A program made the translations under genes and the position numbers. The notes beneath the pieces are model-generated. The model was not told the origin of the DNA. It saw nothing but the letters and a program-made list of their open reading frames with translations, and did not search any database. A stretch of 33,996 bases of DNA from Oscillospiraceae bacterium (GTDB taxonomy: Bacteria; Bacillota_A; Clostridia; Oscillospirales; Oscillospiraceae): assembly GCA_017627975.1 (NCBI GenBank), contig JAGAFT010000252.1, positions 1 to 33,996 of the forward strand, read 5' to 3'. This document shows, piece after piece, positions 1 to 8,517 of the stretch; the stretch's first letter is position 1, and each line of letters opens with the position of its first letter.

Positions 1-1
1 G

Positions 2-247
2 CACAACAGCAAGTGGGAATTCTTTATCGTCGTTTCCGGTCATGGCCTGATCCAGGAGCGGAAGATCGGGACGGACGAGGTGATTGAGTTTGAGGTCAGC
101 GGAGAGAGAATCCGGGCAGTGCACATGCTGCCGGGCTATACTCACAACATCATCAATCTTTCGGATACGGAAAACCTTGTCACGCTGATGTGGGCAAACG
201 AACTCTTTGATCCGCAGCATCCGGACACCTTTTTCGAGAAGGTGTGA
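2..247 (+). CDS. C-terminal end of FnlB/WbjC-like UDP-sugar reductase (partial, runs off the window)
   Basis: Eighty-one codons are open from the first bases to a TGA at 245-247. The encoded tail is cupin-like, with a PGYTHNI segment followed by LMWANELFDP and a PDTFFEKV ending. This is the usual C-terminus of capsular polysaccharide reductases of the WbjC/FnlB/CapF type, which act with FnlA and FnlC on the path to UDP-N-acetyl-L-fucosamine. From family knowledge, the N-terminal Rossmann reductase domain should lie upstream, outside the window. The gene therefore suggests that a capsule or exopolysaccharide locus ends here. The stop is followed directly by a strong terminator hairpin. The family call rests on the short tail only; another cupin-tailed sugar enzyme is possible. 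Confidence 0.72.
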   Translation, partial: HNSKWEFFIVVSGHGLIQERKIGTDEVIEFEVSGERIRAVHMLPGYTHNIINLSDTENLVTLMWANELFDPQHPDTFFEKV

Positions 248-268
248 TACAGCCGAAAAAAGAAAAAC

Positions 269-312
269 ACAGGCAGGACAGGCCTTGACAAGCCTTTCCT
301 GCCTGTATTTTT
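269..312. terminator. Bidirectional rho-independent terminator
   Basis: ACAGGCAGGA at 269-278 pairs perfectly with TCCTGCCTGT at 297-306, with extra AGGC/GCCT pairing inside. A T run follows on the plus strand (308-312). An A-rich tract precedes it (256-267), which gives a U tract on the minus strand. It sits between the convergent ends of the FnlB-like gene (247) and rpoD (360), so it probably stops both transcripts. Confidence 0.88.
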
Positions 313-359
313 GCAGAACTGTGTGCTGGACGCCAGCCCCTTATCGGGGAGGGAGCAGC

Positions 360-1631
360 TCAGTTCAAAAAGTCACGGAGCTTTTTGCTGCGGCTGGGAT
401 GACGGAGCTTTCGCAGAGCCTTGGCCTCGATCTGGCGGATGCGTTCACGGGTGACGTTGAACTCCTTGCCAACCTCCTCGAGGGTCCGGGTCCGGCCATC
501 GACGATGCCGAAGCGCAGCTCCAGAACCTTCTTCTCTCTCGGGGCAAGCGTTTCGAGTACTTCTTCAAGCTGCTCACGAAGAAGAGAGAAGGAAGCGGCC
601 TCAGAGGGCTCGGAAGCATCTTCGTCGGGAATAAAGTCACCCAGATGAGAGTCCTCCTCTTCACCGATCGGGGTCTCAAGCGATACCGGCTCCTGCGCAA
701 TCTTCAGAATATCACGCACCTTCTCCACCGGCATGTCCATTTCCGCGGCGATCTCTTCGGCACTGGGATCGTGACCGAGCTCCTGAAGCAGCTGCCTGGA
801 AACACGGATGGTCTTGTTGATGGTCTCAACCATATGGACCGGGATCCGGATGGTTCTCGCCTGGTCTGCGATGGCTCTTGTGATGGCCTGACGGATCCAC
901 CAGGTCGCATAGGTGGAAAACTTGTAGCCCTTGGTGTAGTCAAATTTCTCCACGGCTTTGATCAGACCGAGATTTCCCTCCTGAATCAGATCCAGGAACA
1001 GCATGCCGCGTCCGACATAGCGCTTGGCGATGGAAACGACGAGACGAAGGTTGGCTTCCGTCATGCGGCGCTTGGCTTCTTCGTCGCCTTCGGACATGCG
1101 CTTGGCCAGGTCAAGTTCTTCTTCCGGCGTCAGGAGGGGAACCTTGCCGATCTCTTTGAGGTACATGCGCACCGGGTCGTCGGTGGCAAAGCTGTCCATC
1201 AGCGCATCGGTATCCGTTACCTCTTCGGTGGGAACCTCTTCGACCTCGCTGAGATCGTCCAGTTCCGGAAGCAGATCATCATCCAGAACCGGCATCAGGT
1301 CGCCGCCGGCATAGTCGATGTCGATACCGGCCTGCTCCAGCTGCTCATAGAATTTGTCAATCGTGTCAGGGTCCAGACTCAGTTCATTGAGCAGATCCAG
1401 GTCCTTGGTGGTGAGCTTTCCGGATTTCTTCCCCTTGTCGAAGAGCTCCTGCAGCCGTACCTCGGGCGGCCTGTTATCCACAGGGCCCTCTTTCTTGCGC
1501 GGAGACTTTTTGCGGCTTTTGATGAGCTCTGTCTCCTGTTGACCGGCGATGTCAGCGCCGGCGGCTTCCTCGATGAGCCTGTCGGCCATGCTTTCGAGGT
1601 CTTCTTCGGTCAGTTGCAGTTCGTCATTCAT
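360..1631 (-). CDS. rpoD: Primary RNA polymerase sigma factor RpoD/SigA
   Basis: This is the housekeeping sigma-70 that directs core RNA polymerase to TTGACA/TATAAT promoters, several of which are visible in this window. The protein is 423 residues. A region 1.1-like segment lies at about 55-105, followed by an acidic stretch (115-150). Region 1.2 starts at [12 protein letters not shown] (151-162). Region 2 runs about 190-265 and contains the [18 protein letters not shown] core-binding and -10 reading block and the [10 protein letters not shown] melting motif. Region 3 is about 266-345. Region 4 ends the protein with a helix-turn-helix ([20 protein letters not shown], 383-402). The ATG overlaps the dnaG stop by four bases (ATGA), and AAAGGGG lies about eight bases upstream, so the two genes are translationally coupled. 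A Lys/Arg-rich patch at about 38-47 is local to this protein. Confidence 0.98.
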   Translation of the reverse strand: MNDELQLTEEDLESMADRLIEEAAGADIAGQQETELIKSRKKSPRKKEGPVDNRPPEVRLQELFDKGKKSGKLTTKDLDLLNELSLDPDTIDKFYEQLEQAGIDIDYAGGDLMPVLDDDLLPELDDLSEVEEVPTEEVTDTDALMDSFATDDPVRMYLKEIGKVPLLTPEEELDLAKRMSEGDEEAKRRMTEANLRLVVSIAKRYVGRGMLFLDLIQEGNLGLIKAVEKFDYTKGYKFSTYATWWIRQAITRAIADQARTIRIPVHMVETINKTIRVSRQLLQELGHDPSAEEIAAEMDMPVEKVRDILKIAQEPVSLETPIGEEEDSHLGDFIPDEDASEPSEAASFSLLREQLEEVLETLAPREKKVLELRFGIVDGRTRTLEEVGKEFNVTRERIRQIEAKALRKLRHPSRSKKLRDFLN

Positions 1632-3373
1632 GGATGGTACCCCTTTCGTTCTCTGAGCCGGTCCCGCAGGGCATTGAGATCCATTTCTGCGCCTCCGGAT
1701 TCGAGCTCGTGCTGTTCGCGTATTCTGGCAATGTAATCCTGCAGGGCCCGCCGACCGCTGGACAGGACTTCCGGTTTCTGAAGGATGTTGACCAGGAGAT
1801 TCATTTCATCCTGGCTGAGCAAGCCGGAGAGAGAAGAGATGCTTACGGTGCCGCCTTCTTCGATCTTCTGACGCAGGATGGTATAAATCCTGCCCAATGC
1901 TTCCGACGAAAACATCGCCGCTTCCGGCAGACCGCTCTCCCGCACCAGCGACGGCTCCAGGTAGAGCAGCCGGATCACACCCTCTTCCGCGGCAGCCGAT
2001 ACCGGATTCCGGTAACGCAGCTGCTTGTCTGCGGGCTGTGCCATGCGTTCCGGGCGGTTCAGCTCCTGCTCTTCGCTTCGGGCGGCCTTTCGAAGAAGCT
2101 GCTTCCTTCGCCGCTCTACTTCCCGGATGACGGCATCCTGTCCGACTCCGGCCTTCCCTGCGACACGGATTGCGTAGACCTCACGCTCTACCGCGCCCGG
2201 AAGGGTTGCCAGGAGTGCGGTTGCCTCTTTCAGGAAGGCGACCTTCTGATCGTCCTGACTCAGATCATATTTTGCCGTCACGGTGCCGAGACGGTAATCC
2301 ACCTGATCTTCCGAGCCCTCCAGCAGGTTGCGGAACGCGTCCGCACCACGGGTTTTGATGTATTCATCCGGATCCTTCGCTCCGGTCATGCGCAGCACCC
2401 GGACCTTCAGGTCCAGCCGTTCCAGAATCCCAATCGCGCGCTGGGAGGCTTTGATCCCTGCTCCGTCGTTGTCATAGGCAATGATCACCTCATTGGTGTA
2501 GCGGCTGATAAGCCTTGCCTGTTCCGGCGTCAGGGAGGTCCCCAGCGATGCGACCGCCGAGTCAAAACCGGCCTGGTGCAGCGCCACAATATCGATGTTG
2601 CCCTCTGAGAGAATGATATAGCCGGCTTTTGACTTCTTCGCAAGATTCAATGCGAAGAGATTCCGGCCCTTGTTGAACACAAGCGTGTCTTTGCTGTTGA
2701 GATACTTGGCGCCGGCGTCCCCCAGCGCCCGCCCGGAAAAGCCGATGACGTTCCCGCGCACGTCGATGATGGGGAACATGAGGCGGTTCCGAAAAGTGCT
2801 GTAGAAGCCGTGATCGCCTCTGCGGATCAGATCCGCATCGCTCAGCTCCCAGTCGCTGTATCCTTTCTGCCGCATGGCGGAGAGAAACGCCCCGCTGTGC
2901 TCCGGGGCGAAGCCGAGACCGAAACGCTTGGCAACGGGAGGAGAAATCTTTCGTCCGGCCATATAGTCGGTGCAGCGTCTGCCCTCCGGGGTGATGAGCT
3001 GCTCATAAAACCACCTTGCGGCATCCCGGTTGGCGGCAAGCAGACGCGAACGCTTCTTTGCATCCCGGTCGAAGGAATCCTCCGGCATCTGCATTCCGGC
3101 GCGCTTGGCCAGAAAGGCAACCGCATCCGGATAGGAGAGATTTTCAATCTCCATGATGAAGTTGATGACGCCGCCGCCTTTGCCGCAGCCGAAGCAGTGG
3201 TAGAACTGACCGGAGGGATTTACCGCGAAAGACGGAGTACGCTCATTGTGAAACGGACAGAGACCGAAGTAATTTGCCCCGCTGCGCTTCCCAAGAGCGA
3301 CATAACTGCCTACCACATCGACAATGTCGCTGCGTTCTGTCAGCTCCTGAATAAAGTTTTCCGGAAATGGCAT
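1628..3373 (-). CDS. dnaG: DNA primase DnaG
   Basis: Synthesises RNA primers for replication and partners with the replicative helicase. From the chosen start the protein is 581 residues, close to the usual 590-600. The N-terminal CHC2 zinc ribbon is seen as C39, H42, C60 and C63 (LCPFH and HCFGC). The TOPRIM catalytic core follows, with the acidic motif [10 protein letters not shown] and the metal-binding AYDNDGAG. The C-terminal helicase-binding region is less conserved, as is normal. I place the start at 3373 (MPFPENF) and not at the in-frame ATG ten codons upstream, because a GAGG ribosome binding site lies six bases before 3373 and the homology begins there. The gene lies 71 bases after dgt and overlaps rpoD by four bases, the classical primase-sigma pairing. 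Confidence 0.98.
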   Translation of the reverse strand: MPFPENFIQELTERSDIVDVVGSYVALGKRSGANYFGLCPFHNERTPSFAVNPSGQFYHCFGCGKGGGVINFIMEIENLSYPDAVAFLAKRAGMQMPEDSFDRDAKKRSRLLAANRDAARWFYEQLITPEGRRCTDYMAGRKISPPVAKRFGLGFAPEHSGAFLSAMRQKGYSDWELSDADLIRRGDHGFYSTFRNRLMFPIIDVRGNVIGFSGRALGDAGAKYLNSKDTLVFNKGRNLFALNLAKKSKAGYIILSEGNIDIVALHQAGFDSAVASLGTSLTPEQARLISRYTNEVIIAYDNDGAGIKASQRAIGILERLDLKVRVLRMTGAKDPDEYIKTRGADAFRNLLEGSEDQVDYRLGTVTAKYDLSQDDQKVAFLKEATALLATLPGAVEREVYAIRVAGKAGVGQDAVIREVERRRKQLLRKAARSEEQELNRPERMAQPADKQLRYRNPVSAAAEEGVIRLLYLEPSLVRESGLPEAAMFSSEALGRIYTILRQKIEEGGTVSISSLSGLLSQDEMNLLVNILQKPEVLSSGRRALQDYIARIREQHELESGGAEMDLNALRDRLRERKGYHP

Positions 3374-3444
3374 AATGTCCTCACAAACTCCACAAGAAAA
3401 CAAGAAATGACGGATGACGACAAAACATCAGGCAGGCGGACGGA

Positions 3445-4446
3445 TTATTTTACGCTCCAGGCAAAGGGGATGAAGAGCTCGCCGTATTTTTCCATGGCAT
3501 ATCCGTCGGTCATGCCGCTGATGTAGTCACAGGCGGCCCGCTCGGGCCCCTCCCGTTCCAGAACGCCGCCGAAGTCCGCGGGCAGCTTCTCGGGATGCGC
3601 GACATAGACATCATACAGCGACGCGAGAATTCCGTCGACCTTGCTCTCTTCGGCTTTGGCTACAGGATTGACATAGATATCCGAATACATGAAGCCGTGA
3701 AAGTAGTTAAACAGATCCTGCATCTTTTCGCTCATCTGCAGCTCACCGCCGCGGCTGTTCAAAATGAGGTCCGTGATAAAACTGTTGATCCGTTCGGAAT
3801 TGCGCGTCCCGCAGCCCAGACGGATTTTTTCCGGGACTTCCTCCTCTGTCAGAAGCCCGGCCCGGATCGAATCATCCAGATCGTGGTTGATATAGGCGAT
3901 CCGGTCGCAGAGCCGGACACAGGTGGCTTCCCGCGTGTCGTCCGGTGCTCCGTGCGTGTGATTGAGAATTCCCATCCGGGTCTCATAACACAGATTGAGC
4001 CCCTGCCCGCCGCGCTCCAGCAGATCCACGACCCGCAGACTCTGCTCATAATGGCGGAATCCGCCTGGATGAATCCGGTTCAGTGCCCGCTCTCCCGCGT
4101 GACCGAAGGGAGTATGGCCGAGGTCATGACCGAGTGCAATGGCTTCGGTGAGATCTTCATTCAGCTTCAAAGCACGGCTTACGGTACGGGCCAGACGGCT
4201 GACTTCCAGGGTGTGGGTCAGGCGGGTGCGATAGTGATCTCCCTCGGGCTGGAGAAAGACCTGGGTCTTGTGCTTCAGCCGGCGGAACGATTTGCAGTGG
4301 GTGATACGGTCGACATCACGCTGAAAACAGGTGCGGATTTCACATGCCGGCTCTTCATGGAGACGGCCGCGGGATTCCGCTGCCCGCACCCCATGAGGGC
4401 CTACGAGCAGAAACTCCAGCTGTTCACGTTCTTCTCTGGGGATCAT
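3445..4446 (-). CDS. dgt: dGTP triphosphohydrolase-like HD protein
   Basis: Hydrolyses dNTPs (canonically dGTP) to the deoxynucleoside and triphosphate, limiting the dNTP pool. The protein is 333 residues, the short form found in Firmicutes. The HD metal-site residues are visible: RLTHTLEVSR with H78, then ALGHDLGHTPFGHAGE with H107-D108, and a distal Asp in INHDLDDSIRAG. The RITHCKSFRRLKHKTQVF segment is a family hallmark. The ATG overlaps the yigZ stop (ATGA), and AGGAGG lies six bases upstream. Its place directly before dnaG fits a role in tuning nucleotide supply for replication; this order is common in Clostridia. The exact nucleotide preference cannot be read from sequence, and short Dgt-like proteins may need dNTP activators. 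Confidence 0.93.
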   Translation of the reverse strand: MIPREEREQLEFLLVGPHGVRAAESRGRLHEEPACEIRTCFQRDVDRITHCKSFRRLKHKTQVFLQPEGDHYRTRLTHTLEVSRLARTVSRALKLNEDLTEAIALGHDLGHTPFGHAGERALNRIHPGGFRHYEQSLRVVDLLERGGQGLNLCYETRMGILNHTHGAPDDTREATCVRLCDRIAYINHDLDDSIRAGLLTEEEVPEKIRLGCGTRNSERINSFITDLILNSRGGELQMSEKMQDLFNYFHGFMYSDIYVNPVAKAEESKVDGILASLYDVYVAHPEKLPADFGGVLEREGPERAACDYISGMTDGYAMEKYGELFIPFAWSVK

Positions 4447-5069
4447 GCCTGTCCTCCTGCCTGCTGTGTCTTGCGCATTGACGGCTGAATCTTTCCGCCG
4501 CTGAGTTCCGAAATCTGCCCGGCCAGCGCTAAAGCGGAATCTTCTTCCGCAAGAACCGTCATGTTTACATCCGTATCGTACCGGACATCCGTAAGAACGG
4601 CACCCGCGGCCGCAATCACACTCTTCAGCTTCTCGCTCAGCCGGTACGGGCAGGAGAAGCTGAGCTCCATGAAGCTCCCGACCCAGAGGGTTCCGGCTTC
4701 GGTCAGGGCCTGCTTTGCTGAACCGGAATAAGCCCGGGAAAGTCCGCCGGTACCCAGCAGAACGCCGCCGAAATATCTTGTTACCACACAGCAGAAGTTG
4801 AAGACCTCTTCCCGGCGGAAGACTTCCAGCATCGGCATTCCGGCACTGCCCTGCGGCTCACCGTCGTCAGAGAAGCGTTCCGGTCCCTCATAAAGGCGGT
4901 AGCACCAGCAGCTATGCCGGGCGTCGTGATACTGCTTTTTCATGCGGGAGACAAATTCTTTTGCCTCCTCTTCCGATTCCACAGAGATCAGATGTCCAAG
5001 AAAACGGGAACGTTTTTCGGTAAGCTCTGATTCACCGGGACCGGCAGGGATGCGAAATCCTTCAGACAT
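4443..5069 (-). CDS. yigZ: YigZ/IMPACT family protein
   Basis: The 208-residue protein has the UPF0029/IMPACT N-terminal domain (about 15-125), with SRFLGHLISV, the DDGEPQGSAGMPML block and TRYFGGVLLGTGGLSRAY, all signatures of the family. A DUF1949-type C-terminal domain follows (about 135-195). The eukaryotic relative IMPACT regulates the Gcn2 kinase at ribosomes. The bacterial function is not settled, although RNA or ribosome association is often proposed. The start is supported by AAGGAG six bases upstream. It lies 28 bases after hflX, another ribosome-linked gene, and overlaps dgt by four bases, so it is an internal gene of the hflX-rpoD operon. Confidence 0.93.
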   Translation of the reverse strand: MSEGFRIPAGPGESELTEKRSRFLGHLISVESEEEAKEFVSRMKKQYHDARHSCWCYRLYEGPERFSDDGEPQGSAGMPMLEVFRREEVFNFCCVVTRYFGGVLLGTGGLSRAYSGSAKQALTEAGTLWVGSFMELSFSCPYRLSEKLKSVIAAAGAVLTDVRYDTDVNMTVLAEEDSALALAGQISELSGGKIQPSMRKTQQAGGQA

Positions 5070-5097
5070 TGTTCAGCTCCTTATCCCGCGGATCGGC

Positions 5098-6399
5098 CTA
5101 TTCCCATTCTTCACGGGGCTCTGTCCAGCCGGGGATGAACTGATGATATCTGCCGCAGAGCTCCGGGTTCAGACTGGCCCTGACCCGGATTCCCAGGTCT
5201 TCATACTCGGCGGACAGAATCTGGGCCTCACGGCGAAGAACATCCAGCACGCCGGCATCCGCGTAAGGCAGAAGGAGCTCCGTCTCACGAACCCCGTCGC
5301 GGAGCATTGCGCTCAGCCGCTCTGTCAGAACATCGGCGCCTTCACCGGTTTTGGCGGAGATGCAGACCACATCCTGGCCATGGGGAAGGATTCCGACATA
5401 AAGATCACACTTGTTGAAGACGCGCAGACAGGGAGTCTGTTCCGCTCCGAGCTGCCGAACGAGGCTGTCCACAACCTCGGCCTGCTCTTCCCATTCGGGA
5501 TTGGACAGATCAATCACATGGAGAAGAACATCTGCATACTTGAGTTCCTCCAGGGTCGCCTTGAACGCCTCCACCAGATGGGTGGGCAGCTTGCGGATAA
5601 AGCCGACCGTATCGGAAAGAAGAATCTCCTGCCCGGGGGCAAGGGGAAAGCGCCGTGTGGTCGGGTCGAGGGTATCAAAAAGCCGGTCGTTGGCCGGGAT
5701 CGAAGATTCGGTCAATGTGTTCAGCAGCGTAGACTTGCCCGCGTTGGTGTAGCCGATGAGTGCCACCAGAGGGAGGCGGTTTTTAAGCCGCAGGCTGCGC
5801 TGGGTGCTCCGCTGCTTCCGTACCTCGGAGAGGGAGCTCTGCAGAGCCTGGATTTTCCTTCGGATATGGCGCCGGTCGGTCTCCAGCTGGGTTTCACCGG
5901 GGCCGCGCGTTCCGATGGGCGAGCTTCCACCCGAGGCGGTCTGACGCACCAGGTGGGTCCACATGCCGGTCAGGCGGGGAAGAAGATACTGGTACTGAGC
6001 CAGTTCGACCTGAAGCTTTCCTTCCCGCGTTCTGGCTCGCTGCGCAAAAATATCCAGAATGAGACCGGAACGGTCCAGAACTTTTATGCCGAGATCCTCG
6101 GACAGGACCCGCATCTGGGAGGGGGAGAGTTCATTGTCGAAGACAGCGAGATCGCAGTCATGCAGCGCGATCAGCTCTTTCATCTCCGCTACTTTGCCGT
6201 CACCGATAAAACTGCGGGGATCGGGAGAGGGGCGATTCTGGATCAGGGTGACAATCACCTCACCGCCCGCGGTTTCCACGAGAGCGGCCAGCTCCTCCAT
6301 GGAACTGTCTGAGGAACGCTCGGCCCGGTCCATGCTCAGCGCATTCAATCCGGCCAGGATTGCACGTTCTTTTCTGGTTTCTGTGCTTTCTACGGAAAT
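5098..6399 (-). CDS. hflX: Ribosome-splitting GTPase HflX (start codon probably ATT)
   Basis: HflX is a GTPase that binds and splits stalled 70S ribosomes, often under heat or antibiotic stress. Visible features are the N-terminal HflX domain (FIGDGKVAEM, ELSPSQMRVL, RSGLILDIFAQRA), a coiled linker with GPGETQLETDRR, and the G domain with GYTNAGKST (G1), DTVGFIRKLP (G3) and NKCD (G4). A short C-terminal domain ends the protein. The first ATG/GTG/TTG codon is TTG at 6348, yet family-like sequence (ETRKERAILAGLN) continues upstream. An in-frame stop precedes it at 6414, leaving only ATT (6399) or CTG (6402) as starts, with AAAGG about eight bases before the ATT. I annotate ATT, giving 433 residues; TTG at 6348 would give 416. 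It is the first gene of the operon ending with rpoD. Confidence 0.9.
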   Translation of the reverse strand: MSVESTETRKERAILAGLNALSMDRAERSSDSSMEELAALVETAGGEVIVTLIQNRPSPDPRSFIGDGKVAEMKELIALHDCDLAVFDNELSPSQMRVLSEDLGIKVLDRSGLILDIFAQRARTREGKLQVELAQYQYLLPRLTGMWTHLVRQTASGGSSPIGTRGPGETQLETDRRHIRRKIQALQSSLSEVRKQRSTQRSLRLKNRLPLVALIGYTNAGKSTLLNTLTESSIPANDRLFDTLDPTTRRFPLAPGQEILLSDTVGFIRKLPTHLVEAFKATLEELKYADVLLHVIDLSNPEWEEQAEVVDSLVRQLGAEQTPCLRVFNKCDLYVGILPHGQDVVCISAKTGEGADVLTERLSAMLRDGVRETELLLPYADAGVLDVLRREAQILSAEYEDLGIRVRASLNPELCGRYHQFIPGWTEPREEWE

Positions 6400-6463
6400 C
6401 AGGCCTGCCTTTCAAATGAATATAATTAATCCATCATACATCAAAAAACTATTTAACTAACTA

Positions 6464-6492
6464 TATATACACCCAAAACATCAAATTGTCAA
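6464..6492 (-). promoter_or_regulatory. Sigma-A promoter of the hflX-yigZ-dgt-dnaG-rpoD operon
   Basis: On the minus strand a perfect TTGACA (6492-6487) is followed by a 17-base spacer and TATATA (6469-6464). A transcript would start near 6457 and leave a leader of about 58 bases before the proposed hflX start. The -35 box lies inside the T tract of the preceding terminator, so the two transcription units are packed tightly. Confidence 0.8.
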
Positions 6493-6494
6493 AC

Positions 6495-6533
6495 AAAAAA
6501 TGATATAAAAACAGCGGCTCCGAAGAGCCGCTG
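6495..6533 (-). terminator. Rho-independent terminator of the acyltransferase gene
   Basis: CAGCGGCTC (6512-6520) and GAGCCGCTG (6525-6533) form a perfect nine-pair stem with a CGAA tetraloop (TTCG on the minus strand). On the minus strand it is followed by TTTTTATATCATTTTTTG. It lies 22 bases after the end of the 6556-7434 gene. Confidence 0.93.
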
Positions 6534-6555
6534 CGTCAATCCGCAAAATGCCGTT

Positions 6556-7434
6556 TCAGGCGATGTCCTCGACTACCTTGCCGGGAGGGGAGAGAAGCAT
6601 CTCAGGATGCTCAAACATGTAGCGATAAGCAAGCAGCATCTGGGCCCAGTAATGGCCGTCCACAATACCTTCATCCAGGACAAACTTGCAGTCGACATAT
6701 TTTTTGTCAACCATCTCCCCGCGGCGGTTGAGCTCATAGGCGTGCCGCTTGGCGCCAAACGCGATGAAAGCGGGAAGGGTGCCGAAGTTGTAGATATGAT
6801 GATAAATCGGACCGATGCGAAGAGAACCGAGATCCGTGATAATCATGGAGCCGTGGAAAGGGCTGACATTCAGAAGAGACTGCGGAATCCAGCCGAAATA
6901 ATCCATCACGCGAAGAAGCGTGAGTGCAAAGCGGATCAGAAACCGGGGCAGACGGGCAATCACATCCGCAAAATCTTCTGTCCCGTTGTTTTCTTCGCTG
7001 GACTTGATCTCGTCGATTTTTTCGTTCATCTTGCGATAGACATCCAGAATCGTATCGGTCGGCTCAAAAACGACTTTGATGGTGGTTTCGGTAGCGTCAA
7101 TGCTGAGGGCGCGCTTGACGGTCATGACGACTTCAATGTTGTTGCGGGCATAGATCCTCCGTCCGACAACAAAGCGGTTGATCCCCGGCATTCTCGAAAT
7201 TCCGCGGATATAAGCGGCAATCAAAAAATGCAGGATCCCGATGCCCTTGTACCCTTCTACACGCAGTTTGCGGAGCATGCGGTCAAGCTGGGTAACCTCG
7301 AAAGCTTCCTCATAGTGAATATAGCGATCGTTGCGCTGCGGCATAATAAAGGGGATAAACTTTGCAAAACCGGGTAAAGAGCGCAGCAGGCGGCCTTCTT
7401 TCCTGTCGCCCATGCGGCGGCGTGCTGTAGCCAT
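6556..7434 (-). CDS. Stand-alone 2-oxoacid dehydrogenase E2-type acyltransferase domain protein
   Basis: The 292-residue protein resembles the catalytic domain of dihydrolipoamide acyltransferases (the CAT/E2 fold). Segments SPFHGSMIITDLGSL (191-205), LPAFIAFGAK (220-229) and DEGIVDGHYWAQML (254-267) align with the E2 core. There is no lipoyl domain, no E3-binding domain and no E1 or E3 gene nearby. The E2 active-site motif is H-x-x-x-D-G; here the His position is Glu255, while D259-G260 are kept. It therefore may not transfer acyl groups from lipoamide as E2 does. The N-terminus is basic (RRRMGDRKEGR). The gene stands alone with its own promoter, an AGGAGGA site and a terminator. Family membership is fairly sure; substrate and activity are unknown. 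Confidence 0.75.
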   Translation of the reverse strand: MATARRRMGDRKEGRLLRSLPGFAKFIPFIMPQRNDRYIHYEEAFEVTQLDRMLRKLRVEGYKGIGILHFLIAAYIRGISRMPGINRFVVGRRIYARNNIEVVMTVKRALSIDATETTIKVVFEPTDTILDVYRKMNEKIDEIKSSEENNGTEDFADVIARLPRFLIRFALTLLRVMDYFGWIPQSLLNVSPFHGSMIITDLGSLRIGPIYHHIYNFGTLPAFIAFGAKRHAYELNRRGEMVDKKYVDCKFVLDEGIVDGHYWAQMLLAYRYMFEHPEMLLSPPGKVVEDIA

Positions 7435-7476
7435 AACATCTCCTCCTGAAAACAGTTAAGAACATAAAGCAGGTGA

Positions 7477-7504
7477 ATTATACCATAAGAGGCACGAAAC
7501 ACAA
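7477..7504 (-). promoter_or_regulatory. Sigma-A promoter of the acyltransferase gene
   Basis: On the minus strand TTGTGT (7504-7499) is followed by a 16-base spacer and a perfect TATAAT (7482-7477). It begins two bases after the dnaC-like stop. AGGAGGA (7447-7441) precedes the ATG at 7434. Confidence 0.75.
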
Positions 7505-7505
7505 G

Positions 7506-8504
7506 CTATTTTTTATGCCTGAGACGGCGGATATCGGTACCGTAGAAAGGAAGCTCGAGAAATTCACCCTGAATACGCGAGCAGATCTGCGGGGTATAGC
7601 GTCTGGAAAGCTCCTCGTCGGAACAGTTGGTACTGATCATGGTCCTTCGATTTTCGTTCAGACGGGTGTTAATCAGAGTATAGAGCGCGCTGAGGGACAT
7701 CGGTGTGACCATCTCGGTTCCCAGATCATCAAGGATCATCAGATCACATGAGAGCATGCGCTTTACTCTGACCGAAGCGGCTTCGGCCTCCTCCGGGTCA
7801 CGGGAGAATTTCTGACGCTCAAAGGCCTCCAGCGCGACGGAAGCGGAATCGTAGCATACCGAATAGCCTTTCTCTGCAACGACACGGGCAATACAGGCGG
7901 ATAGATAGGTCTTTCCGAGTCCGGTGCCGCCGCGGAGAAGAAGATTGGAAGAAACATCCGGAAAGCGATCCGCAAATTTCCTGCAGCCGGCCAATACGAC
8001 GGCCATGGCTTCCCTGGGAATGCAGCCCGATTCGGGATCCGGGGTGTCAGGGTAGTAATTCAGGTCAAAATTGTCAAAAGACTCCTGGCCGCTTTTCAGC
8101 AGGCCGGAAAGCTCCCTGGTCATCTCGAGATTGCAGCGCCTGCGAAGACAGTCACAGATCTCTGTGCCCACGTAGCCGGTATCGCGGCAGATCGGGCAGG
8201 AATAGATCTCATCCAGCCAGTCGATGGAGTATCCGTTCTGCGTCAGGAGCTCGGCACGGCGCATCTGCAGGTCAAGATTGCGCTCCTGGAGCTCATGAAT
8301 CCGATCCTGCAGATCGGCGGGTTTTGAAAGTGTCAGACGTACCAGCTCTGCCATGTGGGAGCGTAAAGTGAGATCAATCTGTTCCAGCTCCGGAACCTGA
8401 TGATAGACCAGTTCAATCCGGCGCTGCTGTTCTGCCCGATTTGCTTCCCGTTCTTTTTCGAGTCCGGCGCGGGCGAGGGCCAGAAGCTTTCCATCATACA
8501 TCAT
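7506..8504 (-). CDS. DnaC/DnaI-type helicase loader ATPase
   Basis: A 332-residue AAA+ ATPase of the DnaC/DnaI family, expected to load the replicative helicase onto DNA at origins or restarted forks. Walker A is RGGTGLGKTYL (191-201) and Walker B is DLMILDDLGTE (254-264). Sensor-1 and arginine-finger-like segments follow (MISTNCSDEEL; TPQICSRIQGEF). The N-terminal 100 residues are largely helical and charged, then a Cys cluster (C103, C106, C118, C120) looks like a zinc site, as seen in loader N-terminal domains. The start has AGGAGA six bases upstream. It lies 13 bases after dnaD, which fits the Firmicute arrangement in which DnaD acts before helicase loading. No recognisable partner helicase (dnaB/dnaC) is in the window. 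Confidence 0.9.
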   Translation of the reverse strand: MMYDGKLLALARAGLEKEREANRAEQQRRIELVYHQVPELEQIDLTLRSHMAELVRLTLSKPADLQDRIHELQERNLDLQMRRAELLTQNGYSIDWLDEIYSCPICRDTGYVGTEICDCLRRRCNLEMTRELSGLLKSGQESFDNFDLNYYPDTPDPESGCIPREAMAVVLAGCRKFADRFPDVSSNLLLRGGTGLGKTYLSACIARVVAEKGYSVCYDSASVALEAFERQKFSRDPEEAEAASVRVKRMLSCDLMILDDLGTEMVTPMSLSALYTLINTRLNENRRTMISTNCSDEELSRRYTPQICSRIQGEFLELPFYGTDIRRLRHKK

Positions 8505-8517
8505 AGCAGTTCTCCTG

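Noticed and set aside
207..1736. Plus-strand open frame across rpoD and its terminator
   Set aside because: It would run through a strong terminator hairpin and is antisense to the conserved RpoD. No domain is seen.
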